Assembly (NCBI RefSeq): GCF_004322395.1
Contig: NZ_SCTW01000019.1
Location: 1-41,748 of the forward strand
Length of the DNA stretch: 41,748 nt
Direction: 5' to 3'
From: Methylobacter sp.
GTDB taxonomy: Bacteria > Pseudomonadota > Gammaproteobacteria > Methylococcales > Methylomonadaceae
Shown: piece after piece, positions 28,084 to 36,818 of the stretch
How positions within the stretch are numbered: position 1 is the first letter of the stretch
Layout of the letters: every line of letters starts with the position of its first letter
Program-made: the position numbers and the translations under genes
The notes under the pieces: generated by a model
The model's input: the letters and a program-made list of their open reading frames with translations, nothing else
What the model was told of the DNA's origin: nothing
The model's database searches: none

Positions 28084-28253
28084 TCCACGAAAAACACGAA
28101 AGACACGAAAATTTTATATTTTTTATAATTAGTCACATATCCATATGGGCAAAGCCTGCTTTGAAGTGTCCAAAGCTAGCTTTGGACAATCAGTATGTTC
28201 GTACGAACATTGGTTAGAGGGCAGTTGCTGTTTTTCTTGTTTTTCGTGGACAA
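28084..28253. repeat. CACGAA inverted repeat enclosing two perfect palindromes
   Basis: Left arm 28084-28113 consists of nine-base units (TCCACGAAAAACACGAAAG, then ACACGAAAA). The right arm, TTTTTCTTGTTTTTCGTGG at about 28231-28249, pairs with it. Inside lie a 22-bp perfect palindrome at 28167-28188 (TGTCCAAAGCTAGCTTTGGA plus CA) and a 16-bp perfect palindrome at 28195-28210 (ATGTTCGTACGAACAT). The whole block sits between pgk and the thioredoxin-fold gene. Confidence 0.7.
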
Positions 28254-28264
28254 CGCCGGTTTGG

Positions 28265-28822
28265 TTAATCTTGTTTCCATTTAATCGAGCAACCGATACT
28301 GTTGATTTGCTCCTTGGGGCCGTGGCCGGTTTCGGCAATCAACTTCATCGCTTCAAATAATTCCCGCTTGGTATCGGGCGGCGCGGTTTCCTTGCGACTG
28401 GCATCCAGTCGTCCCCGGTATTGCAGTTCATAGCCTGCATTATAGCCAAAAAAGTCCGGTGTGCAGACAGCTCCATAAGCCTTGGCGACCTGTTGTGTTT
28501 CATCAAGCAAATAAGGGAAGCTAAAATTCAGTTGCTCTGACAGCTTTTTCATATTATCGAAGGAGTCGGCGGGGTATTCAACCGTATCATTGGACATGAT
28601 TGCGACCGTTTCAACTCCTAGCGCTTTAAGCTCGCGCGCATCCCTGACAATGCGGTCTTGCACTGCTTTAACATAGGGGCAGTGATTACAGATAAACATC
28701 ACCAACAGGCCTTTTTTGCCCATGCACTGCTGCAAAGACCATGTGCGCCCGTCAGTGCCGGGCAATTCAAAATCGATGGCTTTTTTGCCAAAATCACAGA
28801 TCGGCGTTTCTAGTGTTACCAT
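28265..28822 (-). CDS. thioredoxin-fold protein (AhpC/TSA-like)
   Basis: A 185-residue protein of the peroxiredoxin/thioredoxin superfamily. FELPGTDGRTWSLQQ and KKGLLVMFICNHCPYVKAVQ show the fold, with a CNHC motif (Cys45, Cys48) in the place of the usual CxxC or peroxidatic Cys. Proteins with CNHCPYV are common in bacteria and annotated as thioredoxin family; their substrate is unknown. The frame extends 17 codons upstream to a TTG, but the ATG at 28822 is preceded by GAAGGTG and starts with a well-formed domain, so I use it. No signal peptide, hence probably cytoplasmic. Gaps on both sides carry large repeats, so it is likely a single-gene unit. Confidence 0.85.
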   Translation of the reverse strand: MVTLETPICDFGKKAIDFELPGTDGRTWSLQQCMGKKGLLVMFICNHCPYVKAVQDRIVRDARELKALGVETVAIMSNDTVEYPADSFDNMKKLSEQLNFSFPYLLDETQQVAKAYGAVCTPDFFGYNAGYELQYRGRLDASRKETAPPDTKRELFEAMKLIAETGHGPKEQINSIGCSIKWKQD

Positions 28823-28907
28823 TTTTACACCTTCTATTGTTGTAGGAAAAAACGCAGAGGATAGTGCAAACAACTTTATTGGAAACTACTCAGCAATTAG
28901 AAAAATA

Positions 28908-29031
28908 GAACGCTGATGACGCTGATCATTATGATTAAATAAGATTTTTCTGAATTATTTCAGAAAAATCAGTTGATCGCTGTTTTAGGATTATCCATGT
29001 TCATCATAATCATCTGCGTCATCAGCGTTCC
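28908..29031. repeat. GCTGATGA inverted repeat with nested hairpin
   Basis: The outer arms GAACGCTGATGACGCTGATC (from 28908) and its near reverse complement (ending GCGTCATCAGCGTTC at about 29030) enclose an inner 11-bp hairpin GATTTTTCTGA/TCAGAAAAATC around 28950. It lies between ubiB and the thioredoxin-fold gene. The arms are built of CTGATGACG-like units. Confidence 0.75.
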
Positions 29032-29059
29032 ATTGTATTTGACGGTTGAGTAGCTATCT

Positions 29060-30610
29060 TTATTGAAACAACACCGCCGCACTAATGACCACTGCACTAA
29101 CCAGCATAGCCAAAACCATTCTGCGGTGATTTTTAGCCATTTGTTTACGCAGCAGAATTAACTCCTTGTTTTGTATTTCGGCCTGTCGCTTTGCGTGAGC
29201 CGCATTATCCAACGCTCTATAAATCAACGAAGGAACTTCGGGGAAGTGCTCGGCAAAGTCAGGGAATTGTTTGATCAGTCTGTCGATTTTGGCTTTAGGG
29301 CCGACGCGCTGATGAAACCATTTTTCAAGAAAAGGTTTGGCGGTTTGCCACAAGTCCAGATCAGGATACAGTTGCCGGCCCAAGCCTTCGATGTTGAGCA
29401 AAGTTTTTTGCAGCAGCACCAGTTGCGGTTGAACGTGCATATCAAAACGCCGCGCAGTTTGGAATAAGCGCAGCAGCAATTGACCGAATGAAATGTCTTT
29501 AAGCGGTTTTTCAAAGATCGGTTCGCAAACGCTACGTATCGCGGATTCAAACTCTTCTATTCTGGTCGATTCGGAAACCCAGCCCGATTCGACATGCATT
29601 TCGGCAACTTTGCGGTAATCGCGATTAAAAAAAGCCAGAAAATTTTCAGCCAAGTAGTGCTGGTCGGACAATGACAAGGTACCGACGATGCCGAAATCAA
29701 CGGCAATATATTTGGCCGGCAGATCGACGAAAATATTGCCGGGATGCATGTCGGCATGGAAAAAGTTATCCCTGAATACTTGGGTGAAAAAGATTTCCAC
29801 CCCGCGTTCGGCAAGCAATTTAAAATCGGCGCCGCCCGCTTTAAGATCATCGATATTACCTACCGGAATACCGTGAATCCGCTCCATGACCAACACTTTT
29901 TGGCGCGTTAGAGGCCAGTGAATTTCCGGTATGTAGATAATGTCGGAGCCTTCGAAATTACGGCGCAGTTTGGAAGCATTAGCCGCTTCCCTGCCCAGAT
30001 CGAGTTCACCCAGCGTTGTTCTTTCAAATTCGGCAACGACATCGACAGGGCGTAATCTTCTTGCATCGGCCCAGAAACGCTCGGCAAAACGAGCCAATTC
30101 GTAAAGCAGCCCAATATCCGAACGGATGCGCTTTTCTATGTCAGGGCGCAATACTTTAACAATGACGTTTTCGCCGCTGTGCAAGACGGCGGTATGCACC
30201 TGTGCTACTGACGCCGAGGCCAGCGGTTCGGCATCGAATTCGGCAAACGCCTCGCTAATCGGCATGCCGAGTTCTTTTTCAATAATACCGCGGGCAATCT
30301 CATTGCCAAAGGGGGGGACGCGATCCTGTAGCTTGACCAGCTCGTCGGCGATGTCCTCGGGCAGCAGGTCTTTTCGTGTCGACAAGGCTTGGCCGAATTT
30401 AACATATATAGGCCCCAAATCTTCCAGTGCGCGCCGGATTCTGGCACCTCGAGGGTCCGACGAGTTTCTAAGCCAGTAGCTAGGGGAGAAAACCGCCAAA
30501 TACCGGACAGGCCGAAATAAATGAGTTTTTAAAACGATTTCGTCCAAGCCGTGAAAAACAAGAACCCAGTTAATATGGATCAGGCGCAATAATAATTTAG
30601 GGCGGATCAC
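29060..30610 (-). CDS. ubiB: ubiquinone biosynthesis protein UbiB
   Basis: UbiB belongs to the atypical ABC1/ADCK kinase-like family and is needed for ubiquinone synthesis, probably by helping extract hydrophobic precursors from the membrane for the Ubi complex. The 516-residue protein shows the family's KxGQ motif in [16 protein letters not shown], the Ala-rich loop [11 protein letters not shown], a [11 protein letters not shown] lysine strand, ADMHPGNIF (catalytic loop) and VDFGIVG (DFG-like). Two hydrophobic C-terminal helices end the protein ([18 protein letters not shown]). The start is GTG (30610) with AAAGGTAA upstream. It follows ubiE-ubiJ, as in E. coli, but a 189-base repeat-containing gap separates it from ubiJ. 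Confidence 0.96.
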   Translation of the reverse strand: MIRPKLLLRLIHINWVLVFHGLDEIVLKTHLFRPVRYLAVFSPSYWLRNSSDPRGARIRRALEDLGPIYVKFGQALSTRKDLLPEDIADELVKLQDRVPPFGNEIARGIIEKELGMPISEAFAEFDAEPLASASVAQVHTAVLHSGENVIVKVLRPDIEKRIRSDIGLLYELARFAERFWADARRLRPVDVVAEFERTTLGELDLGREAANASKLRRNFEGSDIIYIPEIHWPLTRQKVLVMERIHGIPVGNIDDLKAGGADFKLLAERGVEIFFTQVFRDNFFHADMHPGNIFVDLPAKYIAVDFGIVGTLSLSDQHYLAENFLAFFNRDYRKVAEMHVESGWVSESTRIEEFESAIRSVCEPIFEKPLKDISFGQLLLRLFQTARRFDMHVQPQLVLLQKTLLNIEGLGRQLYPDLDLWQTAKPFLEKWFHQRVGPKAKIDRLIKQFPDFAEHFPEVPSLIYRALDNAAHAKRQAEIQNKELILLRKQMAKNHRRMVLAMLVSAVVISAAVLFQ

Positions 30611-30656
30611 GAGTTACCTTTGTTTGTAGGGCGGGCTGTGTTTTTAAGCCCAAAAC

Positions 30657-30797
30657 TCACCACGAAGACACGAAGTTCACGAAGAAAATAAGATAAAACT
30701 TCGTGTCCTCGGCAACTGCTCCTGCGTCGCCTAAAGCGCCTACTGTTGGTGCTCTACCTCTTGCATCCATGCAGTCGTTCGTGCCTTCGTGGTGAAT
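30657..30797. repeat. CACGAAG inverted repeat with inserted REP-like sequence
   Basis: Left arm 30657-30683 (CACCACGAAGACACGAAG, then TTCACGAAG) and right arm at the end (CGTGCCTTCGTGGTGA, near 30780-30795) pair. Between them lies sequence shared with the 20.6-21.0 kb mosaic in inverted orientation (CGGCAACTGCTCCTGCG, GCGCCTAC, TTGGTGCTCTACC). It separates ubiJ from ubiB. Confidence 0.65.
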
Positions 30798-30799
30798 AA

Positions 30800-31420
30800 T
30801 TAAGATTTATTTTGCAATGAACTTTTCAGCCGATCAACCCTGCTTTGCAAGCGATCAAAATCGGTACGCAATTCATCAACCTGCGCGTAATAAATATCCA
30901 CTTCAGGCCCAGCCGGTAAATCGCGGGTTTCTTCCTGCAAAAATTCTTTAGCATTCAGTCTGAAAGTCTCCAACGATTCTTTGCTCCAGTTTTGACCGGC
31001 ACGGAAAAAGTTGGCTACTTTATGCGCAATAATATCGCCGGTAAACTGCGACAGCTTTTCTTCCAGATCGATGTCCAGTTTGGCGAACAGCTCCTGAAAT
31101 TTACGGCCGGTTTGCATGTCGCCTTCTATTTTGACCTCGCCTGAGAAAACAGAGCGCATCGGCGTTGAGCTGAGTCCCATTAATCCGAGCGCCCAAATCG
31201 ATCCTGTCAGGCGGGTGTCGGGCTCGCCAAGAAACTGATCCAGACACTGAATGGAATCAGCCGTAGGGCACAGATAAATAGTCTCATCAAACGGCTGAAC
31301 GGTAACAGCAATGACTTTACCGGCCAACGGCGTTAAAAAATAACCGCTATCCTGATCCAATGCAAGATATTGATTCAGCGCGACTTCCAGCGCGCCAATC
31401 AGCAAGGGTTTGATGGTCAT
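30800..31420 (-). CDS. ubiJ: ubiquinone biosynthesis accessory factor UbiJ (SCP2 domain)
   Basis: UbiJ binds lipid through an SCP2 fold and, with UbiK, supports the soluble ubiquinone-synthesis complex. The 206-residue product has an N-terminal SCP2-like domain (about 1-110: LAGKVIAVTVQPFDETIYLC, GSIWALGLMGL, FSGEVKIEGDMQTGRKF) and a C-terminal coiled coil (DELRTDFDRLQSRVDRLKSSL). The frame reaches upstream into ubiE, but the ATG at 31420, one base after the ubiE stop, is the natural start. Position between ubiE and ubiB matches E. coli and confirms the assignment. Confidence 0.92.
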   Translation of the reverse strand: MTIKPLLIGALEVALNQYLALDQDSGYFLTPLAGKVIAVTVQPFDETIYLCPTADSIQCLDQFLGEPDTRLTGSIWALGLMGLSSTPMRSVFSGEVKIEGDMQTGRKFQELFAKLDIDLEEKLSQFTGDIIAHKVANFFRAGQNWSKESLETFRLNAKEFLQEETRDLPAGPEVDIYYAQVDELRTDFDRLQSRVDRLKSSLQNKS

Positions 31421-31421
31421 G

Positions 31422-32165
31422 CTAGATTTTATAACCTCTATGAACGGCAACAATTCCTTGCGTCATATTGAAGTATTCGCAACGCTCGAGGCCGGCGTTT
31501 TCCATCATTTTTTTCAGTTCATCCTGTTTGGGATGCATGCGGATCGATTCGGCAAGATAACGATAGCTGTCTTCATCTTTCGCAACGACTTTGCCTATCT
31601 TGGGCAGCAGCTTGAATGAATAAAAATCGTAGACCTTCTCGGTGATTTTATCGACCGGATGCGAAAACTCCAGCACGATAACGCGACCTCCGGGTTTCAG
31701 GACCCGGTACATGGAACGTAGTGCGGCATCCTTGTCGGTGACGTTACGCAGGCCGAAAGCGATGCAGACGCAATCGAAAGTATTGTCTTCAAAAGGCAGG
31801 CATTCGGCGTTGACTTGCGCGTAGCGGATATTGCCGACCAAGCCCCTGTCGATCAGCCGGTCGCGTCCGGTGCGCAGCATTTCCGAATTAATATCGGCCA
31901 GAACAATTTGGCCTTCCGCGCCGACACGTTTTTCAAATAATGTAGTCAAATCGCCGGTACCGCCGGCCAGATCAAGCACTTGGTCGCCTTTGCGCACATT
32001 ACTAAGCTGCACGGCAACGCGTTTCCAGATGCGGTGAATGCCCAACGACATCAGGTCGTTCATGATGTCGTATTGTCCGGCAACGGAATCGAATACGCCG
32101 CGCACCAGATTGACTTTCTCTTCTGTAGCTACTTGTTTAAATCCGAAATGGGTAGTGTCGCTCAT
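31422..32165 (-). CDS. ubiE: bifunctional demethylmenaquinone/2-polyprenyl-benzoquinol C-methyltransferase
   Basis: UbiE adds the C-methyl group in ubiquinone (and menaquinone) synthesis using S-adenosylmethionine. The product has 247 residues from [12 protein letters not shown] (start 32165, with CAGGT upstream); the frame is open 62 codons further but that part has no family match. The Rossmann methyltransferase core includes [15 protein letters not shown] (SAM motif I), [15 protein letters not shown] and [12 protein letters not shown]. The end, [19 protein letters not shown] and [17 protein letters not shown], is diagnostic for UbiE. It leads directly into ubiJ. Confidence 0.96.
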   Translation of the reverse strand: MSDTTHFGFKQVATEEKVNLVRGVFDSVAGQYDIMNDLMSLGIHRIWKRVAVQLSNVRKGDQVLDLAGGTGDLTTLFEKRVGAEGQIVLADINSEMLRTGRDRLIDRGLVGNIRYAQVNAECLPFEDNTFDCVCIAFGLRNVTDKDAALRSMYRVLKPGGRVIVLEFSHPVDKITEKVYDFYSFKLLPKIGKVVAKDEDSYRYLAESIRMHPKQDELKKMMENAGLERCEYFNMTQGIVAVHRGYKI

Positions 32166-32223
32166 TGTGTACCTGCTTGTTTGATCATATTTCGTTGCCA
32201 TGGAGCCCGTGGCAATAATGAAG

Positions 32224-32613
32224 TTAGTTTTGTAGCGGTTCTTTGCGTTTATATCCGGCAGTTTCCAAATTATGAAGATAATCAGCCCATAAAGTTTGAT
32301 ATTCGGCGCCCAATTTATACAACAAATCCCAAGTATAAATGCCGCTGTCATGGCCGTCGCTAAATACCGGAGCTATCGCATAATTGCCTATCGGTTTGAT
32401 CTCTTTAATGGTGACATCTTCCTTGCCGACCTGTAGAACTTCCTGTCCTGGCGCGTGGCCTACCGCTTCAGCCGAAGGCGTATAGACGCGCAGATATTCG
32501 CTCGGCAATTTAAACACGCTGCCGTCATCGAAACTGATTTCAATAATATTGGAAACCTGATGCAGTTTGATTTCAGTCGGATGAGTATTGGTTGGTTTTG
32601 CGGTTAGGCGCAT
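32224..32613 (-). CDS. DUF971 family protein (gamma-butyrobetaine hydroxylase-like N-terminal domain)
   Basis: A 129-residue protein: [37 protein letters not shown] and [27 protein letters not shown] are the typical DUF971 strands. In hydroxylases this domain binds zinc and helps dimerise; stand-alone bacterial forms, often next to hslVU and ubiE, have no known function (Fe-S-related roles have been proposed). Here it sits between hslU and ubiE, the conserved place. The start is taken as ATG 32613; a TTG two codons earlier is possible and no strong ribosome binding site is seen. Confidence 0.9.
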   Translation of the reverse strand: MRLTAKPTNTHPTEIKLHQVSNIIEISFDDGSVFKLPSEYLRVYTPSAEAVGHAPGQEVLQVGKEDVTIKEIKPIGNYAIAPVFSDGHDSGIYTWDLLYKLGAEYQTLWADYLHNLETAGYKRKEPLQN

Positions 32614-32622
32614 AAGCAATAT

Positions 32623-32691
32623 AAGGCGAAAGGCTAAGGGCGCAAGGCGAAGGGCAAGTTTTTTTGCCTTTAGCCTTTAGCCTTGTGTCTA
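32623..32691. repeat. GGCGAAAGGC inverted repeat, copy 4
   Basis: Left arm 32623-32658 (AAGGCGAAAGGCTAAGGGC) and right arm 32663-32691 (TTGCCTTTAGCCTTTAGCC). It overlaps the last codons/stop of hslU (stop at 32689) and precedes DUF971, so it probably weakens or ends hslVU transcription. Confidence 0.8.
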
Positions 32692-34014
32692 CAGAATATA
32701 ACGACTCAAATCCTCGTCTTCAACAAACTCGGCTAAATGATCATCAACATAAGCAGCATCGATAAGGATGTTTTTTCCCATAAGATCCGGGGCGTTATAG
32801 GAAATATCTTCCAGTAAGCGCTCCAGAATGGTATGTAACCTTCTGGCGCCAATGTTTTCAGTGGTTTCATTCACCTGCCAGCCGAGTTCGGCAATACGCT
32901 TAATGCCGTCTTTAGAAAACGACAGTGGTACGCCTTCGGTACCCAATAGCGCAGTATATTGCTCGGTTAACGAGGCATTAGGCTCGGTCAGAATGCGCAC
33001 AAAATCATCGGCTGACAGAGCATCCAGTTCAACGCGGATAGGAAACCGGCCTTGCAGTTCGGGGATTAAATCCGACGGTTTGGTCAAGTGGAACGCGCCC
33101 GAGGCGATAAACAAAATATGGTCGGTTTTGATCGACCCGTACTTGGTGCTGACAGTGGTGCCTTCAACCAAAGGCAACAAATCCCGCTGTACGCCCTCAC
33201 GAGAGACTTCACCGCCGCCTCCGCCCAGCTCGGAACGTTTGCAAATTTTGTCGATTTCATCCAAAAACACGATGCCGTTTTGCTCCACGGATTCTACCGC
33301 ACGTAACCGTATGTCATCTTCATTAACCAGTTTAGACGCTTCTTCATCCTGTAATACTTTGAACGCTTTGTCGATTTTCATTTTGCGGGAGCGGGTTTTG
33401 CCCGAACCCAGATTTTGAAACATGCCTTGCAATTGGCTGGTCATTTCTTCCATGCCGGGAGGCGCCATGATTTCAACGCCCATCGGCGCCAGATGCACGT
33501 CAATTTCAATTTCCTTGTCATTCAGATCGCCCTCGCGTAATTTCTTGCGCATTTTTTGGCGGGTCGATTCTTCCGTCTCGGATAGCATGCCGCCATTCGC
33601 TCGGGGTAGCAGAATATCCAGAATTCTGTCTTCGGCGGCGTTGAAAGCCTTGTTTTCAACCTTTTCCATCTCTATCGTGCGGGTCATTTTGACCGCAGTA
33701 TCGACTAAATCGCGAACAATGGAATCGACGTCGCGGCCGACATAGCCGACTTCGGTAAATTTGGTGGCTTCAATTTTAATAAAAGGCGCATTTGCCAGGC
33801 GCGCAAGACGGCGGGCAATTTCAGTCTTACCGACTCCGGTAGGGCCGATCATTAAAATATTTTTTGGCGTAATTTCTTCGCGCAAAGCAGGATCAACCTG
33901 CTGACGGCGCCAACGGTTGCGTAGCGCAATGGCGACAGAACGCTTGGCATTGGCTTGACCGACAATATGCTTGTCCAGTTCGCTTACGATTTCTTTAGGG
34001 GTCATTTGAGTCAT
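32689..34014 (-). CDS. hslU: HslU, ATPase subunit of the HslVU protease
   Basis: HslU is the AAA+ unfoldase that feeds proteins into HslV; it acts in heat-shock proteolysis. The 441-residue product starts [20 protein letters not shown], shows Walker [12 protein letters not shown], the pore/I-domain region (about 110-240; [14 protein letters not shown] just before), Walker [13 protein letters not shown], sensor segment [11 protein letters not shown] and the C-terminal [13 protein letters not shown] and [10 protein letters not shown], whose last residues dock into HslV. The frame continues 12 codons upstream, overlapping hslV, but the start at 34014 matches the family. It lies four bases after the hslV stop. 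Confidence 0.97.
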   Translation of the reverse strand: MTQMTPKEIVSELDKHIVGQANAKRSVAIALRNRWRRQQVDPALREEITPKNILMIGPTGVGKTEIARRLARLANAPFIKIEATKFTEVGYVGRDVDSIVRDLVDTAVKMTRTIEMEKVENKAFNAAEDRILDILLPRANGGMLSETEESTRQKMRKKLREGDLNDKEIEIDVHLAPMGVEIMAPPGMEEMTSQLQGMFQNLGSGKTRSRKMKIDKAFKVLQDEEASKLVNEDDIRLRAVESVEQNGIVFLDEIDKICKRSELGGGGGEVSREGVQRDLLPLVEGTTVSTKYGSIKTDHILFIASGAFHLTKPSDLIPELQGRFPIRVELDALSADDFVRILTEPNASLTEQYTALLGTEGVPLSFSKDGIKRIAELGWQVNETTENIGARRLHTILERLLEDISYNAPDLMGKNILIDAAYVDDHLAEFVEDEDLSRYIL

Positions 34015-34018
34015 TTGT

Positions 34019-34567
34019 TTACTCGCTAGGTTCGGCGTCGAGTTCTTCAATACGCAAATTGTGGTTAGTATAAATACAGATATCGGCAGCTATATTTAAA
34101 GACCGTTCGACAATTTCGCGGGCGCTAAGATCGGTATTTTCCAGTAATGCACGTGCGGCAGCCTGGGCAAAAGCGCCGCCGGAGCCTATCGCCATTAAGT
34201 CGAATTCGGGCTCGATAACATCGCCGGTGCCTGAAATAATCAGTGACGTTTTTGCATCGGCAATGGTCAACAACGCTTCAAGCTTACGCAAAGCGCGGTC
34301 GGTTCGCCAGTCTTTAGCCATTTCTACTGCGGCACGAGTTAAATTGCCGCGATGTTTTTCCAGCTTGCCTTCAAAATGCTCAAATAAAGTAAATGCGTCC
34401 GCAGTGGCGCCGGCAAAACCGGCAATGACTTTATCGTGATATAAACGGCGTACCTTGCGGGCATTGCCTTTCATCACCGTGTTACCCAAGGTAACCTGAC
34501 CGTCGCCGCCGATCACAACTTTGTTGCCCCGGCGAACAGAAAGTATCGTTGTTCCTCTAAAACTCAC
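34019..34567 (-). CDS. hslV: HslV, proteasome-like peptidase subunit
   Basis: HslV forms the dodecameric peptidase chamber with an N-terminal threonine nucleophile. The 182 residues begin [20 protein letters not shown]; removal of the first five residues would expose the catalytic Thr6, as in other HslV with a short propeptide. [20 protein letters not shown] and [16 protein letters not shown] are family landmarks. The start is a GTG (34567) with TAGGA upstream. I looked for a sigma32-type promoter just upstream and saw no convincing one. Confidence 0.97.
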   Translation of the reverse strand: MSFRGTTILSVRRGNKVVIGGDGQVTLGNTVMKGNARKVRRLYHDKVIAGFAGATADAFTLFEHFEGKLEKHRGNLTRAAVEMAKDWRTDRALRKLEALLTIADAKTSLIISGTGDVIEPEFDLMAIGSGGAFAQAAARALLENTDLSAREIVERSLNIAADICIYTNHNLRIEELDAEPSE

Positions 34568-34731
34568 GTTAACATCCTAAAATTACTAAATATAAAATCA
34601 ATTTTACATGGTCTGAATTCATAATGTGCGAAAAAATGAGCGCAGAGTCATAATTAGCCAGTTGGAACGGTTTAGCGGAGGTTCAGAAAAATATGCTACG
34701 CTGAGCGAAATTGTCATAAAAGGGCACTCCA

Positions 34732-35370
34732 ATGGACGCACTGAATCAAATATCAACAACCTTGGCATTAACAATGGGGCTGGCGTGGGCCAGCGGCATC
34801 AACCTGTACGCGACGCTGTTCACCTTGGGTTACCTTGCCAATACCGGCAATATAGACTTACCGCCGGATTTACAAATAGTCGCCAACCCGATGGTCATGG
34901 GTGCTGCGGGCCTGATGTATTTTATCGAGTTTTTTGCCGATAAAATGCCGGGCGTAGATACCGGCTGGGATGCGATACACACTTTTATCCGTATCCCCGC
35001 AGGAGCCATGCTCGCAGCCGGAGCAATCGGCGACCTGAATCCCGCCGTTGAATTAGCCGCAGCCATCCTGGGCGGTGGGCTGGCGGCTGGTTCGCATGCG
35101 ACCAAAGCCGGAAGCCGAGTGTTGATTAATACTTCGCCGGAACCGTTTAGCAACTGGCTTGCATCGGTCAGCGAGGATGTCGTCGTGATAACCGGCGTCT
35201 GGGCGTGCATCAATCATCCGATACTGTTTTTAATAGCGCTGACGGGCTTTATACTGCTGATGATTTGGCTACTGCCGAGGATATGGGTGGGCATTAAAAA
35301 AGTTTTTGGTTTTATTATTAACTTGTTTAGAAACGAAAACACGACAATCAGTCAAAATCCACCCCAATAA
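34732..35370 (+). CDS. DUF4126 family membrane protein
   Basis: A 212-residue integral membrane protein of the DUF4126 family; function unknown. LALTMGLAWASGINLYATLF at the N-terminus and FIEFFADKMPGVDTGWDAIHTFIR, GAMLAAGAIG and GGGLAAGSHATKAGSRVLIN are the typical conserved segments. About five hydrophobic helices are visible, the last two near residues 145-185. A short basic tail follows (RIWVGIKKVFGF). It is divergent from hslVU and followed by the tRNA-Phe promoter. Confidence 0.88.
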   Translation: MDALNQISTTLALTMGLAWASGINLYATLFTLGYLANTGNIDLPPDLQIVANPMVMGAAGLMYFIEFFADKMPGVDTGWDAIHTFIRIPAGAMLAAGAIGDLNPAVELAAAILGGGLAAGSHATKAGSRVLINTSPEPFSNWLASVSEDVVVITGVWACINHPILFLIALTGFILLMIWLLPRIWVGIKKVFGFIINLFRNENTTISQNPPQ

Positions 35371-35383
35371 AAAACATTATTTA

Positions 35384-35412
35384 TTGACTGCCGACAGATA
35401 ATCGAGTCTAAT
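35384..35412 (+). promoter_or_regulatory. sigma70 promoter of the tRNA-Phe pair
   Basis: TTGACT (35384-35389) and TCTAAT (35407-35412) are 17 bases apart; each matches the consensus in five of six positions. The bases after the -10 (GGCGCT) are GC-rich, as in stable-RNA promoters under stringent control. The first tRNA starts 19 bases after the -10. Confidence 0.7.
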
Positions 35413-35431
35413 GGCGCTCTTTTGTAGTTCC

Positions 35432-35507
<76 letters not shown>

Positions 35508-35535
35508 CTGCAAAAAATCAGCAACACCTCAAAAT

Positions 35536-35611
<76 letters not shown>

Positions 35612-35622
35612 TGAATAGTTTT

Positions 35623-35652
35623 AAAAAAGCCGGCCAATGAGTCGGTTTTTTT
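35623..35652 (+). terminator. Rho-independent terminator after the tRNA genes
   Basis: GCCGGC (35629-35634) pairs with GTCGGT (35641-35646), including G-T pairs, extended by A6/T7 runs; seven T follow GTCGG. Confidence 0.8.
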
Positions 35653-35968
35653 ATGTCCGGAGGTTTTTGTCCGGATTATTTCCTAGGGTTTTCTAAAAAC
35701 ACGACAGACCAGTTATGCGATTGACAGTAGTCGGTCAAGTACGATCATTCGAAACTTTCTCAAGTTAAGTCACAATCTTTAATTCACACAAATGTAATAT
35801 GTGCCATGTTAAGCTTGCGACCGAGAGAACGAACTAATACTGCTGTACGGTGGCAAAAAAAGTCCATAGGATTCTTGCCGTACGGATTGCCGAATAATTA
35901 ATAACATTCATCCCATCGCCCAAGCTGGTGAACAGCTTTGTTCAATAACTATCGAATAAGGAAATATT
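35653..35968. other. gap upstream of the winged-helix gene
   Basis: About 315 bases without a supported gene. TTGACA near 35721 has no fitting -10 at the right distance. GTACGGTGGCAA (near 35845) and TTGCCGTAC (near 35876) could form an imperfect hairpin in the leader of the winged-helix gene. Nothing else is recognised. Confidence 0.35.
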
Positions 35969-36166
35969 ATGTCAGAAATCATTGGTACTAACGCAGGCAC
36001 TATCTGGAGATATCTGGATAAACATGGCCCCACTACCGTTGCAAAATTGATTCGAGAAACCGGGGTAGATGAAAAAACGATTCAACGTAGCATCGGCTGG
36101 TTAGCTCAGGAAGACAAAGTGACAATTGAGCTCGTTAATCGAGCTGAGACAATCGCTTTGAAATGA
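35969..36166 (+). CDS. small winged helix-turn-helix protein (DUF2582 type)
   Basis: The 65-residue protein is essentially a single winged-helix domain: GTNAGTIWRYLDKHGPTTVAKL (helix 1-2), ETGVDEKTIQRSIGWLAQED (recognition helix) and KVTIELVNRAETIAL (wing). This matches the DUF2582 group of small bacterial proteins; some are suspected DNA binders but targets are unknown. TAAGGAAAT precedes the ATG as ribosome binding site. It lies downstream of the tRNA pair and has its own leader. Confidence 0.85.
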   Translation: MSEIIGTNAGTIWRYLDKHGPTTVAKLIRETGVDEKTIQRSIGWLAQEDKVTIELVNRAETIALK

Positions 36167-36209
36167 TAATAGATACTGCCTGGAGCAGTAGAAAAATAAA
36201 TCATAGCCT

Positions 36210-36464
36210 ATGGATAATGACACCCTAATAGATCAAGCGCGGCACCTTTATGCAGTATTGCAGGTCGAACAATATACGAAATCCTTAAAAAACAAAACTC
36301 AGTTTGATCGCCTTGACCACTTAGTAATGTGCGCTTACTGCCGTTATCAGCGTCGGCTAAATCGCTGTGTTCTGTGTTATCAGCATCGGTTAAATGACTG
36401 CAACCGGAAGTTTTGGGGAAATGAACAGCAGTTCTGCCCACGCATTAATCATTCCCGACTGTAA
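36210..36464 (+). CDS. doubtful 84-aa protein with repeat-derived C-terminus
   Basis: The first 50 residues (from MDNDTLIDQARHLYAVLQVE) look like a helical protein, and the gene follows the winged-helix gene after 43 bases. The second half contains an 11-codon direct repeat (33-base period, TTATCAGCGTCGGCTAAAT at 36344 and a variant at 36377), giving two YQ.RLN..C units and CxxC-like pairs. The repeated DNA resembles intergenic repeat words (CTGATAACG), so the C-terminus may come from repeat insertion. There is no strong ribosome binding site, and the opposite strand is also open (36208-36441). I do not recognise a family. Confidence 0.4.
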   Translation: MDNDTLIDQARHLYAVLQVEQYTKSLKNKTQFDRLDHLVMCAYCRYQRRLNRCVLCYQHRLNDCNRKFWGNEQQFCPRINHSRL

Positions 36465-36672
36465 AAAACTTCCAATATTTATCAGTAAAGAGCGTCTACA
36501 TTTATCAAGAAATGTAGCTGTCTCATTGTTTTTTACATTGCGAAAAAGTTTGCTTAATTGGTAGATTGGACGCCAAAGCTGTAAGCCTTTGCAACTGTAT
36601 TCAGTGACCAACGCGTCACCCATCACGCTAAAATGTCATATTGAACATTTAGTCAGCTTTATGAAAAGCAGA

Positions 36673-36700
36673 GCAAAAAAAACCACCTCATTTGAGGTGG
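36673..36700 (-). terminator. intrinsic terminator, minus strand
   Basis: CCACCTC (36683-36689) and GAGGTGG (36694-36700) form a 7-bp stem; on the minus strand the hairpin is followed by eight T (36682-36675). It implies a leftward transcript from the 36.7-37.0 kb region. Confidence 0.65.
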
Positions 36701-36818
36701 CTAAACGCTGAGACCTAAGCAAATATACAAATATGAAAGTGAACAAATCTGGAATGAAAACATGCCTGTTTACCGAACTACAAATTTGTGATCACGATCA
36801 TAGAATAAGTTAAGTTTG

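Noticed and set aside
28084-28253. CRISPR-like array because of short repeated CACGAA units
   Set aside because: Units are about nine bases and contiguous, with no 30-base spacers; this is a tandem-armed inverted repeat.
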